From the NCBI GenBank assembly GCA_036897095.1, contig JAYMSP010002001.1, positions 1 to 27,043 of the forward strand: a stretch of 27,043 nucleotides of DNA. The letters run 5' to 3'. Positions 1 to 9,109 of this stretch are shown in pieces. Source of the DNA: Plantago elongata (Eukaryota; Streptophyta; Magnoliopsida; Lamiales; Plantaginaceae). How positions within the stretch are numbered: position 1 is the stretch's first letter; the number at the start of each line of letters is the position of its first letter. A program made the translations under genes and the position numbers. Under the pieces are notes generated by a model. That model was not told the DNA's origin, did not search any database, and worked only from the letters and a program-made list of their open reading frames with translations.

Positions 1-294
1 CAATTCAACTTCAAGGAATTGGGGATAATTCTCACTGAAGCCGGTTATTCCCTCGCCGAAGGCATCCATTGAAGAGTTACCGGAAGTGACATTCTTAGCC
101 AACTTCCTGGCCTTGTCACAACCAATGGGACGTTTGATACTTGCCGCACTATCATAACCCCGATTCCGCTTACTTCCGCTATTGCCACCTGGACCTGCTG
201 ATTCCCTTGGTTGATCACCTACATCAACATCGTCATCCTCAAACCCATCCTCCTCAGTTGGTACAAACTTCTTCGTGGTTTCCTCCAAGTTCAT
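1..294 (-). CDS. Partial ORF resembling a NAM-associated C-terminal domain protein
   Basis: An uninterrupted minus-strand frame of 98 codons runs from an ATG at 294 off the left edge; a TAG precedes the ATG in frame (295-297). The translation has an acidic stretch (TEEDGFEDDDVDVGD, about residues 13-27), then a Gly/Ser-rich linker and the block KRPIGCDKARKLAK. That block resembles the 'RPIGRDKAK' motif of the plant NAM-associated C-terminal domain (Pfam PF14303). The domain occurs in glutathione S-transferase T3-like and Myb/SANT-like proteins that are often derived from PIF/Harbinger transposons. The expected N-terminal SANT region is not visible to the right of 294, so this is either an internal exon with an upstream intron or a broken copy. 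Family assignment is by motif memory only. Confidence 0.45.
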   Translation of the reverse strand, partial: MNLEETTKKFVPTEEDGFEDDDVDVGDQPRESAGPGGNSGSKRNRGYDSAASIKRPIGCDKARKLAKNVTSGNSSMDAFGEGITGFSENYPQFLEVEL

Positions 295-470
295 CTAACT
301 CCGCGCTCATGACTTTCCATTGGGACTGATCTAACTCCTAGTAATAGTCTGTTAATTTCTCGCTACTTCTCAGAATCCACATATTGGTTTTATGTTGACT
401 TCAGGAACAACCTTTTGTGATGTACGGTTACATGCACTTTCCCAGCTTAAAACTTAGCTCCCAACTTACA

Positions 471-560
471 TATCAAACTTTCGAATAAATAGAAAGTGCA
501 AAGGTAAGAATTAAATATCAACCTTTCGAATAAACAGAAAGTGCAAAGGTAAGAATTAAA
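471..560. repeat. Two-copy 45-bp tandem duplication
   Basis: Positions 471-515 and 516-560 are the same 45-bp unit, starting 'tatcaaactttcgaataa', with two mismatches (a/c near the start and t/c in 'aaatag/aaacag'). The copies abut exactly, so this is a recent local duplication, probably from replication slippage. No coding role is visible. Confidence 0.9.
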
Positions 561-1470
561 TTTGCATCTCAATTTTCCCAGTTGCCTGTTCATCCACATC
601 ACTGAGCATGTACATAACCATTTTCATATCATACCAAATACTAATCATTATGTATCAAAGTCTGTCTTTGCCAAATAAACTATCTTTTCCTGTTGTAATC
701 ATACCTATTCACTCAAAACAACAACAATAATATTGATGGAAATGATCCAACTACACATTAGCTTATCCCCTCCTGGCTTCAGTATCTTTTCACAAGCATA
801 ATGATGATGATTCAGAATCACACACAAATTATATGTTTGCATCATAAGATTAGCATAAGCAAATATGGTCATAATAGAACATAAACCGATGACAGATGGT
901 AATGAATTAAAGCTACCATAAGTGGTAATGCATATGCTGACCCTAAAATACGTATTTTGTCCGTATAATAGTAATTAATTTTTTATTATAAAAAAATACT
1001 CCTTCTTTCCAAATGAATGAACATGAATCTAATTCACTTTCTTCTTGTCCAATTCAATTTCTTCTCCAATTCACTTCCTTCTTCTTCTTTATCAATTCAT
1101 TTGATTCTCTATATGAATGGAAACATTAATTTAACAATTCAAATCATGAAGGAGCACTTCAAATCTTTCTCTTTCTTTTCTTATTTCTTTCATGGAAGCT
1201 TCACCATGGCAGTTCCATGGAAGCTACCATGGAAGCTCGACTTTAGAGCTTTAGAGCTTCTATGGACTGATTGGAGCTCCGACGAAGTTGCCGGAACTTT
1301 ATCGGAGATCTTATTATTTTTTTAATTATAAAATCTTTTTTTGATGTAAAATGATTTTTTTTGTTAAATTTTTGATAATGTGGGGTGAAATTTGGTGCTG
1401 GTGGTGCTATGAAATTGGTGGAAGGAAGCTAGTGGGGTGAAATTTGAATTATCCCTATTTAATTTTATAA
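561..1470. other. Intergenic, AT-rich; no gene recognised
   Basis: No supported gene. A perfect 14-bp palindrome 'aaaatacgtatttt' lies near 946-959. A cluster of 'ccatggaagct' repeats in both orientations at about 1200-1265 can fold into short hairpins. The plus-strand frame at 1017-1325 is rich in Phe, Ser and Leu and contains those repeats, so it looks like low-complexity read-through. The sequence 'gtggggtgaaattt' occurs twice, near 1380 and 1434. This region may be an old repeat but I cannot name the family. Confidence 0.5.
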
Positions 1471-1530
1471 AGAGTTGAAACTTGTGGGGTTTATTTATAA
1501 AAAGTTGAAATTTCTGGGATTTATTTGTAA
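1471..1530. repeat. Two-copy 30-bp imperfect tandem repeat
   Basis: Positions 1471-1500 and 1501-1530 align without gaps at 25 of 30 bases (core 'agttgaaa.tt.tggg.tttatt'). It lies just downstream of the F-box pseudogene 3' end. Confidence 0.75.
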
Positions 1531-1947
1531 ATTCTAGTGGTTATACGTATTTTTATACGGTCTTCAGGATCAAAATTGAACTGAAACTGAAAAGGACCAA
1601 AATTACAGAGGACCTCCATTTAGAAGACCAGTTTTATAATTCTTCCAGACGTTACAGAATATAGATAAACGCACCCTCCCCACCTTATAAACATCATTAA
1701 CTTTATCATAACCAAACCCTCTAAAAGTAGAGACGCCACGAAGCTGGAGGCAATTCTAGGAACTCACCAGTAAAAGGATCCAAATCAGCCAAACACAATT
1801 GATCTTAGAAGTTGAAATCAGAATCATGCCATTGCAGGAAGGGGCAGGGAGATCAGGTACACGAGGACCAACAAGAACTTTGATATTAGTTGCATAAGAG
1901 TACCTAATACAACATTCAGTACAACCTTCTCCAACACAACATGTGCA

Positions 1948-1955
1948 ACTATGAC
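1948..1955. repeat. Target-site duplication, left copy (ACTATGAC)
   Basis: Perfect 8-bp match to positions 2722-2729 on the other side of the hAT-type insertion. Both copies fall inside the F-box reading frame (His-Ser codons on the minus strand). Confidence 0.9.
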
Positions 1956-2721
1956 GGCCGTCCGGGAGATTAGGGGCTCTGTGCCATAAGTTAAACTAAA
2001 GCCCGAATAAAAGTATTTTTTTGTAGTAAAAATAAAATATAATATTTAAAAATATGAAAGTAATAATTTTTACCAGTATATATATTTATATAATGAAAAA
2101 AATATATTTTATATTAAAAAATATATTAGTAAAATAATATACATAAAGAAATAATGCAATTTAAACCTGAGTCATACATTGATATAACTAAAGAAAATCA
2201 CATTGTTGGTCTAAAAAGTATGTTGTTCCAAAAAAATATATATTTATCTAAGAAATATACTCTCTCCGTCTCGGGTTCATCTTTCTACAGGTCGGATATA
2301 AATATTAAGAAAAATGTGAATAAAGTAGGAGAGATGATATAAAGTAGTAAAAAGAATGAATAAAGTAAGACAAATATTGACTAAAGTAGAAATTATAGTA
2401 TATAAATTATGAGAGAAATTTACCATATTATGAGAAAATGAAGTTGGGATGAACCAAAATGGAAAACGAGAATGTGAAGTCGGACGGATGAAGTATTTAT
2501 TAAAGATTTACATTTGACATTTTAAACGAAAAAAGTGAAATTAAAGGCCAGAAAGAAAATAATGTTAATGGAATAGATTTACGGAGTCTCGAAACTGTTA
2601 CAACAAAAAGCTTATGACCACTAGACCATACTATTTTAATAATCAATTTAATGACGTCTAATTCATATGAATATACTACCATATTGAAAAAATATTGGAC
2701 CCCTAAGTTTGGGGCGGCCTG
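1956..2721. mobile_element. Non-autonomous hAT-type transposon inside the F-box gene
   Basis: The 766-bp insertion is bounded by identical 8-bp direct repeats, ACTATGAC at 1948-1955 and at 2722-2729, the length expected for hAT target duplications. The left end starts 'ggccgtccgggagattagggg'-like and the right end, read inward, starts 'caggccgccccaaacttagg'. Both resemble the GC-rich 'CAGGGCCGGCCC' ends of plant hAT elements. The two ends match imperfectly. No transposase is encoded; the interior is AT-rich and contains a separate Stowaway element. Removing the element and one target copy joins the F-box reading frame without a shift, which supports the exact boundaries. Confidence 0.85.
2258..2495. 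mobile_element. Stowaway-like MITE nested in the hAT element
   Basis: The left end 'TACTCTCTCCGTCTC' and the right end, read inward, 'TACTTCATCCGTCC' match the Stowaway (Tc1/mariner) hallmark TACTCCCTCCGTCC. A TA dinucleotide precedes the left end. The interior holds repeated 'aataaagta(g/a)gagagatgat' motifs typical of this MITE group. Length is 238 bp, with no coding capacity. Its position within 1956-2721 shows that it either inserted later into the hAT element or was carried by it. Confidence 0.75.
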
Positions 2722-2966
2722 ACTATGACTCCTCCTAGTATTAATCAAGGAAGTGAGAGGTAGCAAGAAGACTTTACTGGCATCGTTTATGATGAGGATC
2801 GAGTTTTTGCCCATTCCATTGTGCATATGATGTTTTGAGAAGCCAGGATCATCAATTATGCGACGCCATGACTTGCAAACGGACCTGAACCGGTACAAGG
2901 GATCTACATGCACACGCCAAAGTATCTCTTGAAAGTTGAAACACATTTGGCCGGAGTGTTAGACAT

Positions 2967-4242
2967 TTGTTGTATGAGATTTTGAGTGACGGTTTGGTAT
3001 AGAATTGAAGTTGGATCCGTTCGAATGGATGAATATTGATCAAATTGTAATTAGATTGTTAAAATTAATGTTTGTAATAGAATTGTAATTAGATATAGCA
3101 TTATAAGTTTGTTATATAGGTTGTGTAAGAGATAAATGATTGGTGTAATTATGATGTGATTGATATTAGATTTGATAAAATATATTTGATTATTAGTTTG
3201 ATTAATTATTGATATCAGAGTTGTTAGAATGAGATGATAAGTTAATTTTGTAATAACGTGTTGGGTAGTATTTATATAATGAAATAATATTTTTATTTAT
3301 AAAAATTAAATTAAATTATAATAATAAAACTATATTTCAGAATAATTGAAGAAAATATTATTGAATAAATTCGTAATTAATTGAATAAATTATTCAAACA
3401 CGATTGTACAAGATGCATAATTTGTTAAGTCGAAGAAACTGTTTCTAGACCCCTCATATCTTCGGTCTGAACTATAGTTATACAACTTTATTAAAAACTT
3501 GTCATTTTTTTTAAATAGGTATTTCTTCGAAACAAGGATAGGTCTCTGGGGGCATGATATTCTCAGCTGAAAAACCCAAGAAACATACAAATGAAACAGG
3601 TCATCAAAATTAAATAGGTCTCTGAGGTATGACCATCAACGTAGTATAATAAATTGTATGAATAGTTACCTATAAATATTAAAATTGGACAGCAACCACA
3701 TTCTGATTTCTTCCAATTTAAATTGAATATCAAACAAAAAAAACTAAAATTCAATTAAAATGCTAATATAATTATATGCCACTCCCTCCCCTGAATCTTC
3801 CAGATGAAGAATGGACTATGAAGTATGAAGTGAAGCGAGTGAGTTTTAATTTAAACGGTCCTAGAATAAGAGAAAATTGAAAAACAGAGATTTTGAACAT
3901 TGAAGTGATATTTTTGGGCGGGATAATTAGTTACATTTCCCTCCAAAATTCTTTGGATATGAAATAAGGTAAAAAGCAAAATTTTCAAATGAAGTTTTTC
4001 CATGTTTGTAAACCAATTAAAAATTTGACAATATATTCATTCAAAATTATAGTGATGGTTTGAAATAGGGCTAAGTATCAGTTTAGTCCCGAATCGAATC
4101 GAAATGGTCCAGATCGATTTTAAGGTATTTTTTATATTTAAGACCGGACCTAAATTGGCTCGGTCCACGGAATGACTTTCTCCCTGAACAGTAAGTGCAG
4201 TAGTACAAGTTTATAATTGTATCCGATTTGTTGCAAAGTGCC
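2967..4242. other. Intergenic, AT-rich; no gene recognised
   Basis: Contains a 14-bp direct repeat AATTGTAATTAGAT at 3043-3056 and 3081-3094, a pair of 'ataggtctctg(a/g)gg' motifs near 3537 and 3614, and a short GC-richer stretch at 4080-4185 ('ggaccta..ggctcggtcc') that looks like a repeat relic. The minus-strand frames around 3390-3754 have biased, hydrophobic composition and no recognisable domain. The 3' UTR of the U-box kinase gene must begin at the right end of this stretch. Confidence 0.5.
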
Positions 4243-7200
4243 TCAACATTTTCCAGATTTCCATTCAGTTATTGCAGAAAGAAGGGCGTGATTTGGAATC
4301 AGAATCTTGCTTAGAATTGGCAAGTTTGTAACTGGTGAAGTGTCATGTTCTTGGAACCATTCTTCTATTGAATTCCTGTCGTAAGTAAACCCATCTGCTG
4401 CAACACAGGGCTCATTCATCACACGCTATAACAGTGAAAACAACCAAAAAGATCAGAATATTAATTTGCTAACAAGTTCTAAAATACTAATGCTTTAGGT
4501 CTCATTGAAATGCACCCCAAAAATATTATATTGATGATGCTTCTTTGGGATGATATTTCGAAAAATAAGCAAGAGTCATATAATATAATTCAAAATTTTC
4601 GTACTATGGTTCGAGAGTAATTTGTAGTCAAAAGTTCGTTTTTGTTGATTTGGAAAAATTCAAAACCGGACAATGGCATGGCACGGGAGGGAGTATGTAC
4701 ACACCTTGAGGATTGGGCATATGAAATGGTTAGAAGGACCTGAAACTGTAGGAGAGGATTTGAAACCCCGCGCCTTATCTGCAACAACCTTTAACTTCTC
4801 CAGGGCCGGAAAAATCTGATTTTTCAAATCTGGCCTATCTCTATGTCGAAGCTCTGTGCACCTAAGTGCAAGAACCGCAAGCTCCTTTGTCTCCTCATCA
4901 GGCCAGTCACCAGCCTCATTGTCCAGTATCTGTGAGAAACGATCCTCTTCGATGGCCATTTCAACTTTGTGAGCTAGCGCGATGGCTGGTTTTGCAGTGA
5001 GCAACTGCAGAACCACCATTCCAAATGCATAAATGTCAGACTTCGGTGAAACTATGCCGGTCCTCTGGTACTCTGGATCGATATAACAAAGTGTTCCCAC
5101 GGGGCTTGTGTCTTTGTACATCATTGTTGTATTTGGTATTCCTGAGAGGAGCATGGTGGAGAGGCCAACATCTCCGATCTTGCTCACGAAATTGTGGTCA
5201 AGTAATATGTTTGCAGGCTTTAGATCTCGGTGTACAATTGGTTTTGGCTTTGAGTTGTGGAGAAAGATAAGGGCCAATGCTACCTCGCGAGCTATGCGAT
5301 ACCTCTCATACCATGGAATGGATGGGGTACCATTTTTCTGAAACAGTCTCTCTTCCAGGCTGCCATTTTCCATGTACTCGTATACCAGGCAACTGTGCTT
5401 GGAGCAGGCGCCAAGCAGTGTTAGCAAGTTGGGATGACGAATCTTGCTCAGTATCTCAAGCTGCATATAAGAAGTAGAAAACTGTCGTTTTAGCACCGTG
5501 ATGATATCAGTGTTTGGAATGCTCATTTTGCAGTGGACTGCAATAGGCTTATATGCCTCTTGCTTATTATGCTTAAAAATGGTAAGTTCTGGTGGCCTGT
5601 CAAATGGGCCGTTCCAATCCGACCCGTTTCAATACATGTTGGATCTGAACCAATCGACGGATCAAAATTGCCAGTAGTAGAAAATCAAAAAGGTTTGTGC
5701 AATTTAACATGACAACAATGTTCTGAATAGTATTGTTAAAAGTTTCTCATTGTACCTCGCGCTGATACTCTTTCGTATTATTAGCTGCATTGGGATGAAG
5801 GATCTTCACCGCAGCAGTTGTATGACGCATTGTGCATTTGTAGACAGTTCCATACGATCCCATTCCGACTCTAAGGTCACTGGAGAAAGATGAAGTAGCA
5901 GTTGTAATTTCTTCCCATGAAAATTCCTGGTAATGGTACACTGGAGCTCCAAATGTATTTTCAAGCTGCTCTTTCGTTTTTACATCATGCATAGCTTTTT
6001 TCTCTGCAGCCACTCTTAAAGCTGCTTCTTTTTCTGCACATTCTGTTGCGTATTCAGCTTCTCGTTTTGTAGCCTCGTACCTTGCCCTTTCATGCACAGC
6101 AATTGCTTTTGCTTCTTCCTCTTTAATAGTAATCTCGTTCAGTTTAATTGTTTCCTCTAACCGCAGCTCTTGTAGATCGTTTAGCTGAAAGGAAAAGAGA
6201 AGCAATACAAGAAGCTATTAGGACATAAACAATTGTTGCAATCTTGAACAAGTCTAATATGGTTTTCACTAATCTCCTGTATTCTATGTATACAAGTACC
6301 TTTCGAGAGGCATCTATCACCTCTGTTTGAGCTTTAGCATACATTCCTTGTACATGTCTGAGTTCCCTTCTCAGCTGTTCTAGCTCGAGATTTTTGTTGA
6401 CCTGAAATTGGAAAGAAAAAACAATATGAAAAGCAGTTCACATATACCAATGAGCTAGCTTAATATGATGTTCAGATTGTAAATCAATATCATCTCTGTT
6501 AGACTGTTACCGGACTGCCTGATGAAAATTCTATTGTAGAAGCACTTAAGATCGAAGATTGATCTGTCGTCCAGCTCTTAAAGCTCGATGCCTTGATATT
6601 TGCATCGTTCACATCCGAGCTACTGGAACCAACAGAATTTGTTTCACCGACCCTGTCTCCGATAAAGAATGACAATGTTTTGATGTCATTGGAATTTGAT
6701 GTTCTGTTAAGACTCTCGTTCATCATTGTGACAGATTTAAACAGTTCCGGTGGTGGTGAAGGTGGTATAACTTGTGGGTATGAAATAGGTGAACCTGGAG
6801 TTGTCCAAACTGAAAATACAGGTAATCATATTATTCTGGTATTCAGAATCAATCAGTTCTACTTTTTGCCTTGACAAAGAGTACTTATTTATGACTTGAA
6901 AATGGAAATATCGAAAGAGAATACCTGGCGGCGACTTATACATATGGTTTGGAGAGTAAATGTCAAAGCTTCTTGCATCACTGCTGTCATCTGCAATGCT
7001 TGAGACGGCATCTAAATCAGACGAGCGAACAGATGCCAGTCTTGCTTTGGAAATAACGTATACTGTGCAGAAGCTTGGGCAGCATTCTGATATCCTTGCT
7101 GATAGGTTACGAGTTCTAGATGTCCAATAAGAACTGTTTTACTCATCAGATACATGATGCCATGATGGTGGTGACAATATCAAGTTGAACAATTGAATAC

Positions 7201-7975
7201 AATATAACAAAACATCAAACAATATGTATGGTCTCACCTTGAGAAAACGCCACCCTTTGCTGAAGCTCCTATTACAAGCGTGTTGATGTTGCACTTATCA
7301 ATCTCATCAGCTATTGCAGTGACGGTATCATCTGATTCGATGTGTACAACTTCTACTTGAACCTGCATTCACAAATATGTATGATATCGTCTTTCCTTGA
7401 GAGTTGAGACATCCATTGGAGTACGTACGTCATCTAATTGGTACCTTTTTCTTTATGCACACCAGCTTGTAAGGAAGAAGCTTTTCACTTGTCTGAAGTT
7501 CCACTTCCTTTCTATAAGCAGCTGCAACATCATCTCTTACTTGAGAAATCGGGATAGGAGTTCCCACTGCAGTGACAGAATATGCAGCGTGTAATATATA
7601 TTCCATTAGTCCAACTTAAGCATGAACAAGGAAATCATTAGCATTTGCAACGTTCCTAAACGCACTATACAAGTTGAAAACAAATTAGAACACCATGGGG
7701 CTGTTTAGTATACATTCAAGAACAGCATATATACTGTTCCTTAACTAGCGAAGCTTACTTGGCATTGGGACAGAACGGATAGGAGGAAAGACATGGATCA
7801 ACTTGAAGCAGACGTTTTCAGGTCCGCCCTCTGGGATCATATTTGTGAACGCCCATCTGATCACATACTTGCTATTCTTGCTTCCGCTGATAGCTAACGC
7901 GACGACAGAAGTTACAGTTGAAGGCCGTAATCCGTTGAGGCCATTGCCATTCTTGTGGTTGTTCATGTTGTCCAT
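4243..7975 (-). CDS. U-box domain-containing protein kinase (PUB33/34/35/51/52 type), nine exons
   Basis: Predicted E3 ubiquitin ligase fused to a receptor-like cytoplasmic kinase. Exons: 7975-7759, 7566-7445, 7362-7238, 7133-6925, 6809-6511, 6401-6300, 6184-5756, 5460-4705, 4425-4243. All introns are GT-AG and the joined frame is 2442 nt (813 aa plus stop). Domains in order: USP-like nucleotide-binding region (about 20-165; [14 protein letters not shown], then [12 protein letters not shown]); a Ser-rich linker (about 165-325); a charged coiled coil (about 325-435); a kinase domain (about 455-720) with glycine loop GMGSYGTVY, Lys485 in [17 protein letters not shown] (Asp580), and DVG in place of DFG (Asp598), as I recall for this family; and a C-terminal U-box (about 746-813; [32 protein letters not shown]). 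An exon junction splits the U-box in phase 0. Length fits the family (about 800-835 aa). Catalytic residues are present, so the kinase may be active. No signal peptide or membrane segment is seen. Confidence 0.95.
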
Positions 7976-8030
7976 TTCAGTTATAAATCAGAAACAGAAT
8001 ATTTTATAAGCTGTTGTGAAATGTGTATCT

Positions 8031-8042
8031 ATATATATATAT
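8031..8042 (-). promoter_or_regulatory. Candidate TATA box / AT dinucleotide run upstream of the U-box kinase gene
   Basis: A 12-bp (AT)n run lies 56 bp upstream of the start codon at 7975. On the minus strand it reads as a TATA-like element. With a start site about 30 bp downstream it would leave a 5' UTR of roughly 25-30 nt. It may equally be a neutral microsatellite. Confidence 0.35.
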
Positions 8043-9099
8043 GGCCACATTTTGGCTTCTAAATATGACTTGTATGATCATTTAACTGCATAAACGTGCT
8101 TACACATAACTGATCCAATAGGTACTAGCTAAAACAATGACTTCATTTAATATTTGTTCTTCTTTAATCTTTTGACTTTTTTCTTTCTGCATAAATTTAG
8201 TGTATTTTGTGCAATTTCTATGAACAAGTGCAATTTGTCTTTTGGATTTTAAACAAGTAATTAGTCATTGCAATTAATTTATACAGTGGTTTATGTAGTT
8301 GCTTGCATGTTCTGTTATTGGAAATATCAATAGTCTAATAATAGTAACAAACAACTAAAGAATATAGGATCAATTGGATTAGCATTTGGATTTAATTGCA
8401 ATTGAGCTGGACCAATTCATATTTTGAAAGGCCATCAGAATTGAGTAATTATTTACTATTCAATTCTCACTCAATTCAATCACAATTCAGCTCTAACTCA
8501 ATTCTCAAACCTATAAAATCTTATACAACTTACACTAGTTCGTGAGCTTGAAAATTCAGCGAACTTGACTTTGAAACGTTTAAACTTTACTAGACGCCTT
8601 GCGCGTCAGAAGACTTGACATGAAAATCATGGTACTACTTCGTGAACTTGTAAAAATATACAACAAAATTATAAATCATAAAATCCTTGCAACTTTACAA
8701 AGTAGAGAAAATCGTGAACAATGAAATATTAAAAGGAATATAGTAGTGATAACTGATCCGGAATGCCAGTCCCCACTTCAAGTAGTTCCAGCTCACATAA
8801 AAGTGTTTATAAATAAGGGGGTTAGTCAAACCACCGAGCAAGTTTCATGCATGTGTCATGACCTAGGGGTTCTATCTATGCATTTTTTACATCTTTTAGT
8901 CTTGGCTTAATGCAATGCAATCCTATAACCTGACCTGACTATGAACAATGACTTGACTTGGTATTAACTTGGCATGATTCATGTCTTTTATTCGTGAGCT
9001 TAGTTGGCATCGTAGGTTCTATCGTCGCCTATAGTGGCCATACATGACATGATATGAATTATCGGTCGGAGTACTAGTACTCCTTCCAGCCGTGAATAA
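8043..9099. other. Intergenic between the U-box kinase promoter and the gypsy remnant
   Basis: No gene is supported. The stretch at 8340-8520 is dense in 'caattc/gaattg' motifs in both orientations and includes a short hairpin (gaattgagtaa near 8439, inverted at about 8456-8466). A TATA-like 'tttataaata' sits near 8807, followed by repeated 'gacttgac/gacctgac' motifs near 8925-8960. These suggest decayed repeat DNA, but no terminal structure could be found. Confidence 0.4.
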
Positions 9100-9109
9100 C
9101 ATAAATAAC

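Larger units (their letters stand above)
1603..2966 (-). pseudogene. F-box protein pseudogene (F-box plus F-box-associated domain), split by a transposon
   Basis: F-box proteins of this kind are substrate adaptors of SCF ubiquitin ligases. The probable original ATG is at 2966 (MSNTPAKCVST). A 1-base frame break near 2935 removes the Leu-Pro of the F-box core; a second ATG at 2946 opens the following frame. That frame shows EILWRV, then RFRSVCKSWRRIIDDPGF, the F-box signature with its Trp. The reading stops making sense at 2722, where a transposon is inserted, and resumes at 1955 with a Cys-rich stretch (HSCTCCVGEGCTECC). Further frame changes lie near 1800 and 1735. After them come LADLDPFTGEFLELPPA and GFGYDKVNDVYKV, typical of F-box-associated (FBA) domains. 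The frame ends at a TAA at 1603-1605. Loss of function is an inference from the insertion plus at least three frame changes. Confidence 0.85.

Noticed and set aside
1017-1325. Plus-strand 102-codon open frame
   Set aside because: Composition is dominated by Phe, Leu and Ser from pyrimidine-rich DNA, and its second half is made of ccatggaagct repeats. No domain or promoter was seen.
2852-3043. Minus-strand frame overlapping the F-box start
   Set aside because: It is the wrong frame of the F-box pseudogene; the F-box motif reads in the neighbouring frame.
3390-3754. Two minus-strand frames of 63-66 codons
   Set aside because: Hydrophobic, AT-driven composition with no conserved motif and no splice context.
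5025-5477. Three plus-strand frames opposite the kinase exon
   Set aside because: They are antisense shadows of the kinase coding exon at 5460-4705.
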